A stretch of DNA of 64,000 nt, from positions 256,699-320,698 of the forward strand of contig LLKB01000001.1 of NCBI GenBank assembly GCA_001414325.1. Direction: 5' to 3'. Positions within the stretch are counted from its first letter, which is position 1, and each line of letters opens with the position of its first letter. Below, one piece after another: positions 25,792 to 35,763 of this stretch. The position numbers and the translations under genes were made by a program. Below the pieces are notes generated by a model that saw nothing but the letters and a program-made list of their open reading frames with translations, was not told the DNA's origin and made no database searches. The DNA is from Butyribacter intestini (GTDB lineage: Bacteria; Bacillota; Clostridia; Lachnospirales; Lachnospiraceae).

Positions 25792-27498
25792 ATGGCAAGA
25801 GTTGTAGGAATTGGAAAACAAAGTTTTGAAAAAATAATAAAAGAAAACTGTTTTTATGTGGACAAAACAGGTTTTATAAAAGAATGGTGGGATAATAAAG
25901 ACGATGTGACACTTATAACTCGTCCACGCCGTTTTGGAAAAACATTGAATATGGATATGATAAAGTGTTTTTTCTCAAATGAATACAAAGACAGGGGAGA
26001 TCTGTTTGAAGGACTTGATATCTGGAAAGATGAAAAGTATCGTGAGTTGCAGGGAACATATCCGGTAATATTTTTAAGTTTTGCAGAGATTAAACAAAAT
26101 AACTATCAAGATACCATAGCTAAAATAAAAAAGATATTGTGCAGTCTGTATCAATCATTTATGTTCTTAAAAGATTGGGATGGTTTAACAGATGAGGAAA
26201 AAAATAATCTTAAAAGAATATCGGAAGATATGTCAGATGTTACGGCACAGAGTGCATTAAATGAATTAAGCAATTATCTGAGCCGTTATTACGGGAAAAA
26301 AGTCATCATCCTGCTTGACGAATATGACACACCGATGCAGGAGGCATATACAAACGGATACTGGGAAGAACTGGTTGCTTTTACAAGAAGCCTTTTTAAC
26401 TCTACATTTAAGACGAATCCATATTTAGAGCGGGCGATAATGACAGGAATAACAAGGGTTTCTAAAGAAAGTATTTTTAGTGACCTTAATAATCTTGAAG
26501 TGGTTACAACATTATCATCTAAATATACTACTGCATTTGGATTTACAGAGCAGGAAGTGTTTAATGCACTTGATGAGTTTGGACTCTCTGCACAAAAGGG
26601 AGAAGTAAAAGCGTGGTATGATGGTTTTATGTTTGGAAAGCAAAAGGATATTTATAATCCGTGGTCGATAATCAATTTCTTAGATAAAAAAGAATATAAC
26701 CCATATTGGGCGGAATCGAGTTCAAACGGACTTATAAATAATCTTGTTCAAAAAGGAAGTCCGTATATAAAAATGATGATGGAAACACTTCTAAAAGGAG
26801 AAATAATCAATGTGCCGATAGATGAACAGATAGTGTTTTCAGAACTTGATTATTCAGAGGATGCAGTATGGAGTTTGATGCTTGCAAGTGGATATATCAA
26901 GGTGATATCAGCAGATGCACTAACGGGTGACCGCAGAAAAGCTCGTATGTATAGACTTGCACTTACGAACTTTGAGATACAGTTAATGTTTGAAAAAATG
27001 ATACTTAGGTGGTTTATTCCTGCAAAGAATGAAACGAATGAGTTTATAAAAGCACTCATAAGTGGTGATATAGAAAGTATGAATGAGTACATGAATGATG
27101 TAACATTGAATACATTCAGCTCATTTGACTCAGGAAAACATACATCAGAAAAAAAGGCTCCGGAGAACTTTTACCATGGCTTTGTCCTCGGTCTTATGGT
27201 AGACCAGACAGACAATTATATCATAGCCTCAAACAGAGAAAGCGGTTTCGGCAGATATGACATAATGTTAGAACCAAAGGATAAAAACAATACTCACTAT
27301 CCGGGCATTATTATAGAATTTAAAGTGATAAATACAAGAAAAGAGAACTCACTTGAAGAAACTGTTGAAGCTGCACTAAAACAGATAGAAGAAAAGAATT
27401 ATGATGCAGAACTGATAAACCGTGGAGTAAACAAGGAAAACATACATCACTACGGATTTGCGTTTAAAGGCAAAGAAGTGTTGATAGATGGCAGATAG
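25792..27498 (+). CDS. AAA-ATPase-like / PD-(D/E)XK nuclease protein (DUF1703 type), copy 1
   Basis: A 568-residue cytoplasmic protein. The N-terminal half is the AAA-ATPase-like domain with a P-loop variant in TRPRRFGKTLN and a Walker B-like IILLDEYDTP. The C-terminal 100 residues are a PD-(D/E)XK nuclease fold (GRYDIMLEP, then IIIEFKV). These proteins occur in many copies in gut anaerobes; their job is unknown. The start has GGAGGGGG just before CATATG. Its neighbour at 27984 is a paralogue with long near-identical and sharply different stretches. An open frame extends to 25684 through the leader repeat and is rejected. Confidence 0.85.
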   Translation: MARVVGIGKQSFEKIIKENCFYVDKTGFIKEWWDNKDDVTLITRPRRFGKTLNMDMIKCFFSNEYKDRGDLFEGLDIWKDEKYRELQGTYPVIFLSFAEIKQNNYQDTIAKIKKILCSLYQSFMFLKDWDGLTDEEKNNLKRISEDMSDVTAQSALNELSNYLSRYYGKKVIILLDEYDTPMQEAYTNGYWEELVAFTRSLFNSTFKTNPYLERAIMTGITRVSKESIFSDLNNLEVVTTLSSKYTTAFGFTEQEVFNALDEFGLSAQKGEVKAWYDGFMFGKQKDIYNPWSIINFLDKKEYNPYWAESSSNGLINNLVQKGSPYIKMMMETLLKGEIINVPIDEQIVFSELDYSEDAVWSLMLASGYIKVISADALTGDRRKARMYRLALTNFEIQLMFEKMILRWFIPAKNETNEFIKALISGDIESMNEYMNDVTLNTFSSFDSGKHTSEKKAPENFYHGFVLGLMVDQTDNYIIASNRESGFGRYDIMLEPKDKNNTHYPGIIIEFKVINTRKENSLEETVEAALKQIEEKNYDAELINRGVNKENIHHYGFAFKGKEVLIDGR

Positions 27499-27681
27499 TA
27501 ACAGTTCAGCCTTTTATTTATTATATTCATAAACCTGCCAGCAAGCTGTCAGTCGCTGCTTTGCAGCTTTTGTTTATTTCATATAATAAATGAAAGGCTA
27601 TTCTTCCATAAAAAGATAATCGATAATACAATGAACAAGCTCATTGTATTATTGATTATCTTTTTATGGCTGAACTGTTAC
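27498..27681. repeat. dispersed GTAACAGTTCAG element, complete copy B
   Basis: A 184-bp element with terminal inverted repeats GTAACAGTTCAGCC and GGCTGAACTGTTAC. Inside are two large hairpins: one around CCTGCCAGCAAGCTGTCAG, one of about 28 bp around CAATGA-ACAAGC-TCATTG. It has no coding capacity. It begins six bases before the last base of the first AAA-type gene's stop region and is the fullest copy in the window. Confidence 0.75.
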
Positions 27682-27730
27682 GGTAGATATTTTCAAAATT
27701 GAAAATATCGTATGAAAAAGTGTCGTGTGA

Positions 27731-27835
27731 GGATTTTGGCAATTCCTGAAAAAACATGAAAAGTTGTATCAGCTCATGGTCGTATTGTCAGCAGTATTTA
27801 TGGCGGGATATTTTAATGGGAAGCAGATAATGTAG
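27731..27835 (+). pseudogene. possible C-terminal remnant of a membrane protein
   Basis: An open stretch without a start reads GFWQFLKKHEKLYQLMVVLS and then AVFMAGYFNGKQIM before a stop. This looks like a basic turn followed by one membrane helix. It precedes the second terminator copy in the same place where the YfhO-like gene precedes the first, so it may be the tail of a lost membrane gene. Evidence is only the reading frame and position. Confidence 0.25.
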
Positions 27836-27854
27836 ACGATGGGTAGTTTATAAT

Positions 27855-27983
27855 GAAAGATAAAAACAAGCTAATTTGAGTACTTCAGAGTGGCTTGTTT
27901 TTCTTTACAGAAATATACCTGAATGTTAAAATATAGCTACAGATTTACGGAAAAATTGGGTGCAGATTAAACGGAGGGTGCAT
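27855..27983 (+). repeat. 129-bp leader repeat, second copy
   Basis: Matches 25663-25791 along its full length, including the terminator hairpin at 27864-27904 and the ribosome site. Confidence 0.85.
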
Positions 27984-29696
27984 ATGGCAAGAGTTGTAGG
28001 AATTGGAAAACAAAGTTTTGAAAAAATAATAAAAGAAAAATGTTTTTATGTAGATAAAACAGCATTTATAAAAGAATGGTGGGATAATAAAGACGATGTG
28101 ACACTTATAACCCGTCCACGCCGTTTTGGGAAAACATTGAATATGAGTATGCTTGAATGTTTTTTCTCAAATGAATACAAAGACAGGGGAGATCTGTTTG
28201 AAGGACTTGATATCTGGAAAGATGAAAAGTATCGTGAGTTGCAGGGAACATATCCGGTAATATTTTTTAGTTTTGCTAAGATAAAACAAAATAATTATAC
28301 AGATGCAGTATCAGGAATAAAAAGAGTTATATGTGATGAAATTCAAAAATATATTTTTTTGAAAGATTGGGATGGCTTAACAGATGAAGAAAAAAATAAT
28401 CTTAACAATATAACATATGGCATGGATACTGTGACAGCACAGGAGGCTATAAATAATCTGTCAAATTATCTGAGCCGTTATTACGGGAAAAAAGTCATTA
28501 TCCTACTTGACGAATACGACACACCGATGCAGGAGGCATATACAAACGGATACTGGGAAGAACTGGTTGCTTTTACAAGAAGTCTTTTTAACTCTACATT
28601 TAAGACGAATCCATATTTAGAGCGGGCAATAATGACTGGAATAACAAGGGTTTCCCGTGAAAGTATATTCAGTGATCTTAATAACCTTGAAGTAGTAACA
28701 ACATTGTCACCGAAATATACTACTGCATTTGGATTTACAGAGCATGAAGTGTTTAATGCACTTGATGAGTTTGGACTTTCTGAACAAAAGGGAGAAGTAA
28801 AAGCGTGGTATGATGGTTTCGTATTTGGAGAACAAAAGGATATTTATAATCCGTGGTCGATAATCAATTATCTGGATAAAAAGAAAGTTGCATTATATTG
28901 GGCAGAATCAAGTTCAAACGGACTTATAAATAATCTTATTCAAAAAGGAAGTTCATATATAAAAAAGATGCTGGAAACGCTCATTAGCGGTAAAAATATA
29001 AAAGTTCCGATTGATGAGCAGATAGTATTTTCAGAACTTGATTACTCGGAGGATGCAGTGTGGAGTCTTATGCTTGCAAGCGGATATCTTAAAGTTATAT
29101 CGGCAGAGGAACTGAACATGATAAGAGAAAGTGACAATGAGTATGAACTTGCTCTTACAAACAGAGAAATATTGTTTATGTTTAGAAAAATGATAATCAG
29201 GTGGTTTATTCCTGCAAAGAATGAAACGAATGAGTTTATAAAAGCACTTATAAATGGTGATGTAGAGGCGATGAATGAGTATATGAATAAAGTAACGATG
29301 AAAACTATCAGTTACTTTGACACAGGAAATGTACCATCTGATGAAGAACCGGAAAGATTTTACCATGGCTTTGTCCTCGGTCTTATGGTAGACCAGACAG
29401 AAAATTATATTATAACCTCAAACAGAGAAAGCGGCTTTGGCAGATATGACATAATGTTAGAACCAAAGGATAAAAACAATACTCACTACCCTGGCATTAT
29501 TATAGAATTTAAAGTGATAAATCCGAGAAAAGAAAATTCGCTTGAAGAAACAGTCAAAGCAGCATTAAAGCAGATAGAAGAAAAGAACTATGACGCAGAG
29601 CTTATAAAAAAAGGAGTAAACAAAGACAACATCCACTATTACGGTTTTGCGTTTAAAGGCAAAGAAGTGTTGATAGAAGGTAAAAATCCTACTTGA
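27984..29696 (+). CDS. AAA-ATPase-like / PD-(D/E)XK nuclease protein (DUF1703 type), copy 2
   Basis: A 570-residue paralogue of the protein at 25792, with the same P-loop variant (TRPRRFGKTLN), Walker B-like IILLDEYDTP and C-terminal IIIEFKV nuclease motif. Compared with copy 1, residues near 105-155 and 375-450 differ strongly while the flanks are nearly identical, a mosaic pattern. GGAGGGTG precedes CATATG. The -35 of the trp promoter overlaps its stop codon, so the next operon starts directly behind it. Function unknown. Confidence 0.85.
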   Translation: MARVVGIGKQSFEKIIKEKCFYVDKTAFIKEWWDNKDDVTLITRPRRFGKTLNMSMLECFFSNEYKDRGDLFEGLDIWKDEKYRELQGTYPVIFFSFAKIKQNNYTDAVSGIKRVICDEIQKYIFLKDWDGLTDEEKNNLNNITYGMDTVTAQEAINNLSNYLSRYYGKKVIILLDEYDTPMQEAYTNGYWEELVAFTRSLFNSTFKTNPYLERAIMTGITRVSRESIFSDLNNLEVVTTLSPKYTTAFGFTEHEVFNALDEFGLSEQKGEVKAWYDGFVFGEQKDIYNPWSIINYLDKKKVALYWAESSSNGLINNLIQKGSSYIKKMLETLISGKNIKVPIDEQIVFSELDYSEDAVWSLMLASGYLKVISAEELNMIRESDNEYELALTNREILFMFRKMIIRWFIPAKNETNEFIKALINGDVEAMNEYMNKVTMKTISYFDTGNVPSDEEPERFYHGFVLGLMVDQTENYIITSNRESGFGRYDIMLEPKDKNNTHYPGIIIEFKVINPRKENSLEETVKAALKQIEEKNYDAELIKKGVNKDNIHYYGFAFKGKEVLIEGKNPT

Positions 29697-29722
29697 CAAA
29701 TCATTTTATAAGGGTATATACT
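29693..29722 (+). promoter_or_regulatory. trp operon promoter
   Basis: Consensus -35 TTGACA (29693-29698), an 18-base spacer and -10 TATACT (29717-29722). The -35 includes the TGA stop of the preceding gene. The transcript would start near 29729, at the beginning of the T-box leader. Confidence 0.75.
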
Positions 29723-29759
29723 TTTAAGTAGTTAATAATCAAATAAATCAAAACCGTTG

Positions 29760-30037
29760 AAGTGGAGATAAAAATAAAAGAGGCACTTACAGAGAGCAGG
29801 GGATGCTGAGAACCCGCAGAAAGCTGTTTATTAAATGGACCACTGAGGGCATAGTCAAAGGAATTTCATTCCGAGTATTCTATGACGCACGGGCATGCGT
29901 TAGTTGCCGGGAATATGTTAGTATTTCGCTAAGAGTGTGGGCAGACCATAAAACAAGGTGGCACCGCGGTATATTATTATTGTATAACCGTCCTTGAACA
30001 TTATTATATAAGTATGATAATGTTCAAGGACTTTTTG
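29760..30037 (+). promoter_or_regulatory. Trp-specific T-box leader of the trp operon
   Basis: The T-box sequence AGGTGGCACCGCG is at 29956-29968. Its TGGC calls for a tRNA with discriminator G, as in bacterial tRNA-Trp. The specifier is TGG at 29836-29838 (AAA-TGG-A context). The stem I elements AGAGAGC and GGGATGCTGAGAACCC lie at about 29791-29818. Uncharged tRNA-Trp would promote read-through to trpE. Confidence 0.9.
29990..30037 (+). terminator. T-box terminator before trpE
   Basis: GTCCTTGAACATTATTATA (29990-30008) pairs with 30013-30031 with one wobble, followed by CTTTTTG. It is the off state of the T-box. Confidence 0.9.
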
Positions 30038-30255
30038 TTTACCTTGAATGAACCTAAACTCTTATAAAAAACTACTGTATGTTTACATACAAAGTATTTT
30101 TTATAAGAGTTTAGGTGAGTGAAACCACAGCGAGAAAACTATGTTTTCGAGCTGAGGTCATTCAAGGTAAACAAAAGTGTACTGTAAGAAAAAAAGTGAA
30201 ACCACAGCGAGAAAACTTCGGTTTTCGAGCTGGTTCATTCAAGGTAAACAAAAGT
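30031..30255. repeat. inverted and tandem repeat cluster in the trpE leader
   Basis: Three copies of one sequence lie here: 30031-30054 on one strand, and 30156-30177 and 30232-30254 in the opposite sense (core CATTCAAGGTAAACAAAAG). Between them is a 24-bp inverted repeat (30053-30076 with 30092-30115). Two 61-bp direct repeats (30118-30178 and 30195-30255) each hold a hairpin; in the second it is CAGC-GA-GAAAAC with loop TTCG and the matching arm to 30232. No gene is supported. About 90 bases of plain leader follow before trpE. Confidence 0.75.
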
Positions 30256-30346
30256 TTATTATATCCTGCCATTTTACAATTAACACAACATATAATCAGT
30301 TTCGCAATTACCTGATTCATTTAGAAAGCTATTAAGGAGGCAAAGC

Positions 30347-31804
30347 ATGATAACATTTGAAGAAGCAAAAGGATTATCTAAAGGGTACAAAGTTGTACCT
30401 ATAAGCATGGAAATTATGTCAGACATAAGAACACCGATGCAGGTGCTTCGTATCCTAAAAGGCGTAAGTTCACACTGCTATATGTTAGAGAGTGTGGAAA
30501 ATCAGGAAAAATGGGGAAGATATACATTTCTCGGATACGATCCGAAGTTAGAGATTACCTGTACTAACGGAGTGATGACGGTTAAGAATGGAAAGACCAA
30601 AGTAAGTGAAGTTAAACATCCGGGTGAGAAGATAAAAGAAATATTAAAGGAATACACAAGTCCAAAGATAAAAGAACTTCCTACATTTACAGGCGGTCTG
30701 GTGGGTTACTTCTCATATGATTATATAAAATACAGTGAGCCTAAATTAAATCTTGATGCGAATGACGAGGAGGGCTTCAAAGATGTTGATCTTATGCTTT
30801 TTGACAAGGTTATCGCATTTGACAATTTCAGCCAGAAGATAATCGTTATCGCAAATGCAAGGACTGAAAATTTAAGAGAAGATTATGACAGATGTGTTGA
30901 TGAGATAAATAAGATAATAGAGCTTATAAGAACGGGAGAGATGGTCGAGGTTAATCCGGGAAAGATTACATCAGAGTTCAGACCTCTCTTTACCGAAAAA
31001 GAGTATTGTGAGATGGTTGAAAAAGCAAAGCATTATATATATGAAGGAGATATTTTCCAGGTTGTGCTTTCAAACAGGCTTGAGGCTGATTATGAGGGAA
31101 GTCTGCTTAATGCTTACAGAGTGCTCAGAACGATAAATCCATCACCTTATATGTTCTACTTTAGCAGTGATGATATAGAGGTGGCGGGTGCATCACCGGA
31201 AACGCTTGTAAAACTTGAGGACGGTGTACTCCATACATTTCCACTTGCAGGCACAAAGCCTAGGGGAGAGAATAAAGAGGAGGATGATGAACTTGAAAAA
31301 ATCCTTCTTACCGATGAGAAAGAGAGAGCCGAACATAATATGCTTGTTGACCTCGGAAGAAATGATATAGGAAAGATAAGCAAATTCGGTACGGTTGAAG
31401 TAGAAAATTATATGGATATTTTGAGATATTCCCATGTAATGCACATCGGTTCAACGGTTAAAGGTGAGATAAGGGATGATAAAACAAGTCTTGATGCCGT
31501 AGATGCGGTACTTCCGGCAGGAACACTTTCTGGAGCACCCAAAATCCGTGCGATGGAGATAATAAATGAACTTGAAAATAACAAGCGTGGAATTTACGGT
31601 GGTGCGATAGGTTACATTGACTTTACGGGAAATCTTGATACCTGTATTGCAATAAGAACGGCATTTAAGAAAAATGGAAAAGTTTTTGTTCGTTCAGGTG
31701 CGGGAATTGTTGCAGACAGTGTACCTGAGAGTGAGTACAACGAATGTATCAATAAGGCAAAAGCAGTTATGAACGCGGTTTCGATGGGACAGGAAAGCAT
31801 ATAA
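30347..31804 (+). CDS. trpE: anthranilate synthase component I
   Basis: A 485-residue enzyme that makes anthranilate from chorismate with ammonia from TrpG, the first step of tryptophan synthesis. The N-terminal part carries the feedback-site region ([25 protein letters not shown]). The chorismate-binding core shows [33 protein letters not shown] and [11 protein letters not shown]. Length is normal. Start after AAGGAGG. It is the first gene of trpEGDCBA, behind the Trp T-box, 12 bp before trpG. Confidence 0.96.
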   Translation: MITFEEAKGLSKGYKVVPISMEIMSDIRTPMQVLRILKGVSSHCYMLESVENQEKWGRYTFLGYDPKLEITCTNGVMTVKNGKTKVSEVKHPGEKIKEILKEYTSPKIKELPTFTGGLVGYFSYDYIKYSEPKLNLDANDEEGFKDVDLMLFDKVIAFDNFSQKIIVIANARTENLREDYDRCVDEINKIIELIRTGEMVEVNPGKITSEFRPLFTEKEYCEMVEKAKHYIYEGDIFQVVLSNRLEADYEGSLLNAYRVLRTINPSPYMFYFSSDDIEVAGASPETLVKLEDGVLHTFPLAGTKPRGENKEEDDELEKILLTDEKERAEHNMLVDLGRNDIGKISKFGTVEVENYMDILRYSHVMHIGSTVKGEIRDDKTSLDAVDAVLPAGTLSGAPKIRAMEIINELENNKRGIYGGAIGYIDFTGNLDTCIAIRTAFKKNGKVFVRSGAGIVADSVPESEYNECINKAKAVMNAVSMGQESI

Positions 31805-31816
31805 AAGGAGGCTTAT

Positions 31817-32380
31817 ATGATATTACTGATAGATAATTATGATAGTTTCTCCTACAATCTGTTTCAGTTTGTGGGAACGATAAATCCAGATATTAAGGTG
31901 ATAAGAAATGATGAGCTGACGGTAAGTGAGATTGAAAAACTTGCACCGAGTCATATTCTTATATCACCCGGCCCCGGAAAGCCGGCTGATGCGGGAGTAT
32001 GTGAGGATGTTATACAATATTTTAAAGGAAAGATACCTATTCTTGGTGTTTGTCTCGGTCATCAGGCAATATGTGAGACATTTGGAGCAGAAGTTACATA
32101 TGCGCCTAAACTTATGCACGGTAAGCAGTCAGAGGTTAAACTTGATGAGAACTGTAAGATTTTTAGGGGGATAGGTGACAGGGCAAAGGTGGCGAGATAC
32201 CATTCGCTTATCGCAAAAAAAGATACAATACCTGATGAGCTTATTGTAACGGCGGTCACAGATGACGGTGAGGTAATGGCGGTAAAGCACAGGGATTATG
32301 AAATATATGGTGTTCAGTTTCATCCCGAATCAATAATGACACCTGACGGCATGAAAATGTTAGAGAATTTTTTTGAGTAA
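31817..32380 (+). CDS. trpG: anthranilate synthase component II (glutamine amidotransferase)
   Basis: A 187-residue class I glutamine amidotransferase supplying ammonia to TrpE. The catalytic Cys is in GVCLGHQAI, and the His and Glu lie in FHPESIMT near the C-terminus; the oxyanion motif is SPGPGKP. AAAGGAGG precedes the start. It could also serve 4-amino-4-deoxychorismate synthesis, as TrpG does in several Firmicutes; no pabA or pabB is seen here. It follows trpE by 12 bp, in the same operon. Confidence 0.95.
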   Translation: MILLIDNYDSFSYNLFQFVGTINPDIKVIRNDELTVSEIEKLAPSHILISPGPGKPADAGVCEDVIQYFKGKIPILGVCLGHQAICETFGAEVTYAPKLMHGKQSEVKLDENCKIFRGIGDRAKVARYHSLIAKKDTIPDELIVTAVTDDGEVMAVKHRDYEIYGVQFHPESIMTPDGMKMLENFFE

Positions 32381-32511
32381 CGATTTGGTTACATACAGTA
32401 TCAGATATATGCAGGATGATTATAAAGGCAATATTATGACATGACAAAACTGATTTTGTAGATTTTGTATGAAAATATTAAGATATGAATATAAAAATGG
32501 AGGGTTTGAAC

Positions 32512-33519
32512 ATGATAAAAGAAGCAATAAATGCACTTGTAAATGGCAAAGACCTTACTGACGAGGTCATGACACAGGTAATGGAAGAAATTATGACGGG
32601 GGAAGCAACAGACGCACAGAAAGCATCATTTCTTACTGCTCTTTCGATAAAAGGTGAAACTATCGACGAGATAACAGCGGCAGCAAAGGTAATGTCATCA
32701 AAATGTACACCTTTTAACAATGAGGGTGATGCTCTTGAGATTGTAGGAACGGGCGGAGATAAGGCAAATTCATTTAATATATCTACACTCTCGGCAATCG
32801 TAGCCGCAGCAGCAGGAGTCCATGTTGCAAAGCATGGAAACAGGGCGGCGTCCAGCAAATGCGGAACTGCCGATTGTCTTGAGGCACTCGGAGTTAAGAT
32901 TGATATTGAGCCGGAGCACAGCGAAAAACTTTTGAAAGAGGATGGAATATGCTTTTTATTTGCACAGAAATATCATCCTGCAATGCGTTTTGTAGGTGCA
33001 GTCAGAAAAGAGATGGGAATACGCACAATGTTTAATGTACTCGGCCCACTCTCAAATCCGGCAAGGGCAAATATGCAGCTTATGGGTGTATATGATGAAA
33101 AACTTGTGGAGCCGCTTGCTCATGTACTTAAAAATCTCGGACTTAAAAAACTTATGGTAGTTTATGGAATGGATTGTCTTGATGAGATTTCACTTTCAGC
33201 ACCGACAAAAGTTTGTGAGTACAGAGACGGTGAGTTTAAGAGTTATGAGATAACACCGGAGCAGTTTGGATTTACACGCTGCAAGAAAGAGGACCTTGTC
33301 GGTGGAGAACCTGCTGCAAATGCACAGATAGCAAGAGAAATTCTTGACGGAGTTAAGGGACCAAAGATGGATGCGGTATTACTCAATGCCGGAGCAGCTA
33401 TCTATATCGCAACAGACGGAATTACAATAGAGCAGGGAATTGAAAAAGCAAGAGAAATGATAACAGGCGGAAAAGCTAAGGCAAAACTTGAACAGCTTAT
33501 AGAGGACAGCAACAAATAA
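32512..33519 (+). CDS. trpD: anthranilate phosphoribosyltransferase
   Basis: A 335-residue enzyme that joins anthranilate to phosphoribosyl pyrophosphate. The family motif [14 protein letters not shown] binds [19 protein letters not shown] and [10 protein letters not shown] are the other conserved parts. The start at 32512 has GGAGGG seven bases before it; nine upstream codons to 32485 would include this ribosome site and are rejected. The gap from trpG is 131 bp with no evident promoter. Confidence 0.95.
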   Translation: MIKEAINALVNGKDLTDEVMTQVMEEIMTGEATDAQKASFLTALSIKGETIDEITAAAKVMSSKCTPFNNEGDALEIVGTGGDKANSFNISTLSAIVAAAAGVHVAKHGNRAASSKCGTADCLEALGVKIDIEPEHSEKLLKEDGICFLFAQKYHPAMRFVGAVRKEMGIRTMFNVLGPLSNPARANMQLMGVYDEKLVEPLAHVLKNLGLKKLMVVYGMDCLDEISLSAPTKVCEYRDGEFKSYEITPEQFGFTRCKKEDLVGGEPAANAQIAREILDGVKGPKMDAVLLNAGAAIYIATDGITIEQGIEKAREMITGGKAKAKLEQLIEDSNK

Positions 33520-33651
33520 AGCAGATTGGAAGCAAGAGAATATAAGCTAAAAAGTTCTTGGTGAAGACCTGGAAAATATTATAGAGAAAAATTGTCTTAA
33601 AATAGGTGCTTAGAAAGAGTTTAACAGACAAAAACAGAAATGGAGAAAAGA

Positions 33652-34446
33652 TTGAACATATTAGAAGAAATTGCGGCAAAGACAAGGGAGCGTGTAGCCG
33701 AGGCAAAAAATAAAGTTTCTCTTGAAGAAATGAAACAGCAAGCCGAAAGTCTTAACGCTGAAACTGGTTTTCCGTTTGAAAATGCGATTAAAAAGGGAAG
33801 TCTTTCATTTATATGTGAAGTGAAAAAGGCTTCACCGTCTAAAGGACTTATAGCCGGGGATTTTCCTTATGTCGAGATAGCAAAGGAATATGAAAAAGGC
33901 GGTGCGAGTGCCATATCAGTACTGACTGAGCCGTATTGGTTTATGGGCAGCAACGAATATTTAAAAGAGATAAGGGCTGCGGTAGATATTCCTATAATAA
34001 GAAAGGATTTTACCGTTGACGAGTATATGATATATGAAGCAAAGGTTATCGGAGCTGATGCGGTGCTTCTCATATGTGCGATACTTGATGATGATAGTCT
34101 TAAAAAATATATGCAGACAGCAGATAAACTTGGTCTCAGTGCCCTTGTTGAAACGCATGACGAAGAAGAAGTTAATAGAGCGGTCAAAGCGGGAGCAAGA
34201 CTTATCGGTGTAAACAACAGGGATTTAAGAAATTTTACTGTTGATATAAATAACAGTCTCAGACTTAGAAATCTCGTGCCGGATAATATTACTTTTGTTT
34301 CAGAGAGTGGGATAAAAGGTGAGAAAGAGATAAGAGAGCTTGCACAGGGAAAAGTTGACGGTGTGCTTATCGGTGAGACTATGATGCGTGCCGGAGAGAG
34401 CCGCATTGAGACTTTAAAGTCACTTATAAAAGCAGGACAGATTTGA
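33652..34446 (+). CDS. trpC: indole-3-glycerol phosphate synthase
   Basis: A 264-residue TIM-barrel enzyme that closes the indole ring. The motifs FICEVKKASPSKGLI, GASAISVLTEP, IRKDF, LIGVNNRDL and FVSESGI hold the catalytic Lys and Glu residues. A TTG start at 33652 is preferred: GGAG ends six bases before it, and it gives the usual beginning MNILEEIAAKTRERV. The alternative ATG at 33640 overlaps that ribosome site. It is a single-function enzyme; the trpF part fused in some bacteria is absent. Confidence 0.93.
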   Translation: MNILEEIAAKTRERVAEAKNKVSLEEMKQQAESLNAETGFPFENAIKKGSLSFICEVKKASPSKGLIAGDFPYVEIAKEYEKGGASAISVLTEPYWFMGSNEYLKEIRAAVDIPIIRKDFTVDEYMIYEAKVIGADAVLLICAILDDDSLKKYMQTADKLGLSALVETHDEEEVNRAVKAGARLIGVNNRDLRNFTVDINNSLRLRNLVPDNITFVSESGIKGEKEIRELAQGKVDGVLIGETMMRAGESRIETLKSLIKAGQI

Positions 34447-34578
34447 TAAATGCTGAAAGAAAATTTGAAGTGTTTGCAAAATGTGTATAGATGTGGCAAT
34501 TCGTAACATTATTTTATGATTGCGGTTATGATGAGAATATAACTTAATGATGTAGTCAGATTATGGAGGATAAACAGA

Positions 34579-35763
34579 ATGAGTAAGGGAAGATTTGGTG
34601 TTCATGGAGGGCAGTACATACCTGAAACACTTATGAACGAGATACAGAAACTTGAAGAAGCATATGAATTTTACAAGAAAGATGAGCAGTTTAATAAAGA
34701 ACTCGACACACTTCTCAAAGAATATGCGGGCAGACCTTCACTTCTTTACTATGCAGAGAAGATGACAAGGGATTTAGGCGGAGCAAAGATTTATTTTAAG
34801 AGAGAGGATTTAAACCATACAGGTTCTCACAAGATAAATAATGTACTCGGTCAGGCACTTCTAGCAAAGAAGATGGGAAAGACAAGGATTATCGCAGAAA
34901 CAGGAGCAGGCCAGCATGGTGTTGCAACAGCTACGGCAGCAGCACTTCTCGACCTTGAATGTGAGATATACATGGGTAAGGAAGATACTATTCGTCAGGC
35001 TCTCAATGTATATCGTATGGAGCTTCTCGGTGCTAAGGTACACCCTGTTGAGACCGGTACTAAGACACTTAAAGATGCAGTAAACGAGTGTATGAGAGAG
35101 TGGACTAACAGAGTTGACGATACGCTCTATGTACTTGGTTCGGTTATGGGACCACATCCGTTCCCTACAATAGTAAGGGATTTCCAAAGTGTCATAAGCC
35201 GTGAAGCGAGAGCACAGATACTTGAAAAAGAGGGCAGACTTCCTGATGTGGTAATGGCTTGTGTCGGCGGCGGAAGCAATTCTATGGGAATGTTCTATGA
35301 ATTTATCAATGATAAAGATGTAAAACTTATCGGATGCGAAGCAGCAGGACTTGGAGTTGACACTGACAAGACAGCCGCAACAATGGCAACCGGTACAGAG
35401 GGAATCTTCCACGGTATGAAATCTTATTTCTGTCAGGATGAATATGGTCAGATAGCACCTGTATATTCAATCTCAGCCGGACTTGATTATCCGGGAGTAG
35501 GACCTGAGCACGCATATCTTAAAGATATAGGCAGGGCAGAATATGTTCCGGTGACAGATGAGGAAGCGGTAAACGCATTTGAATATATTGCAAAAGAAGA
35601 GGGAATAATCGCAGCTATCGAGAGCTCACACGCAGTAGCCCATGTTATGAAGATAGCACCGAAGATGGATAAAGACCAGATAATCATCTGTTGTCTTTCA
35701 GGACGAGGAGACAAGGATGTGGCAGCAATAGCAAGATACAGGGGGATTGATTTACATGAATAG
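34579..35763 (+). CDS. trpB: tryptophan synthase beta chain
   Basis: A 394-residue PLP enzyme that condenses indole with serine. The PLP lysine is in HTGSHKINN; the GAGQHG loop and GGGSNSMG phosphate-binding loop are present. Length is that of the standard TrpB1 class. GGAGG lies before the ATG. Between trpC and trpB, where trpF is usual, there are only 132 bp with no gene. The stop overlaps the start of trpA by 8 bp, typical for partners of one complex. Confidence 0.96.
   Translation: MSKGRFGVHGGQYIPETLMNEIQKLEEAYEFYKKDEQFNKELDTLLKEYAGRPSLLYYAEKMTRDLGGAKIYFKREDLNHTGSHKINNVLGQALLAKKMGKTRIIAETGAGQHGVATATAAALLDLECEIYMGKEDTIRQALNVYRMELLGAKVHPVETGTKTLKDAVNECMREWTNRVDDTLYVLGSVMGPHPFPTIVRDFQSVISREARAQILEKEGRLPDVVMACVGGGSNSMGMFYEFINDKDVKLIGCEAAGLGVDTDKTAATMATGTEGIFHGMKSYFCQDEYGQIAPVYSISAGLDYPGVGPEHAYLKDIGRAEYVPVTDEEAVNAFEYIAKEEGIIAAIESSHAVAHVMKIAPKMDKDQIIICCLSGRGDKDVAAIARYRGIDLHE

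Noticed and set aside
25792-29696. phage-defence system built on the AAA/PD-(D/E)XK pair
   Set aside because: No partner genes typical of a defence island are present, and the family is abundant without known function. The data support only a duplicated gene.
29803-30315. 64-aa and 66-aa frames in the trp leader
   Set aside because: They lie in the T-box and repeat cluster, have no ribosome site and encode nothing recognisable.
33867-34499. 210-aa minus-strand frame opposite trpC
   Set aside because: Shadow of a conserved gene on the other strand, with no family features.
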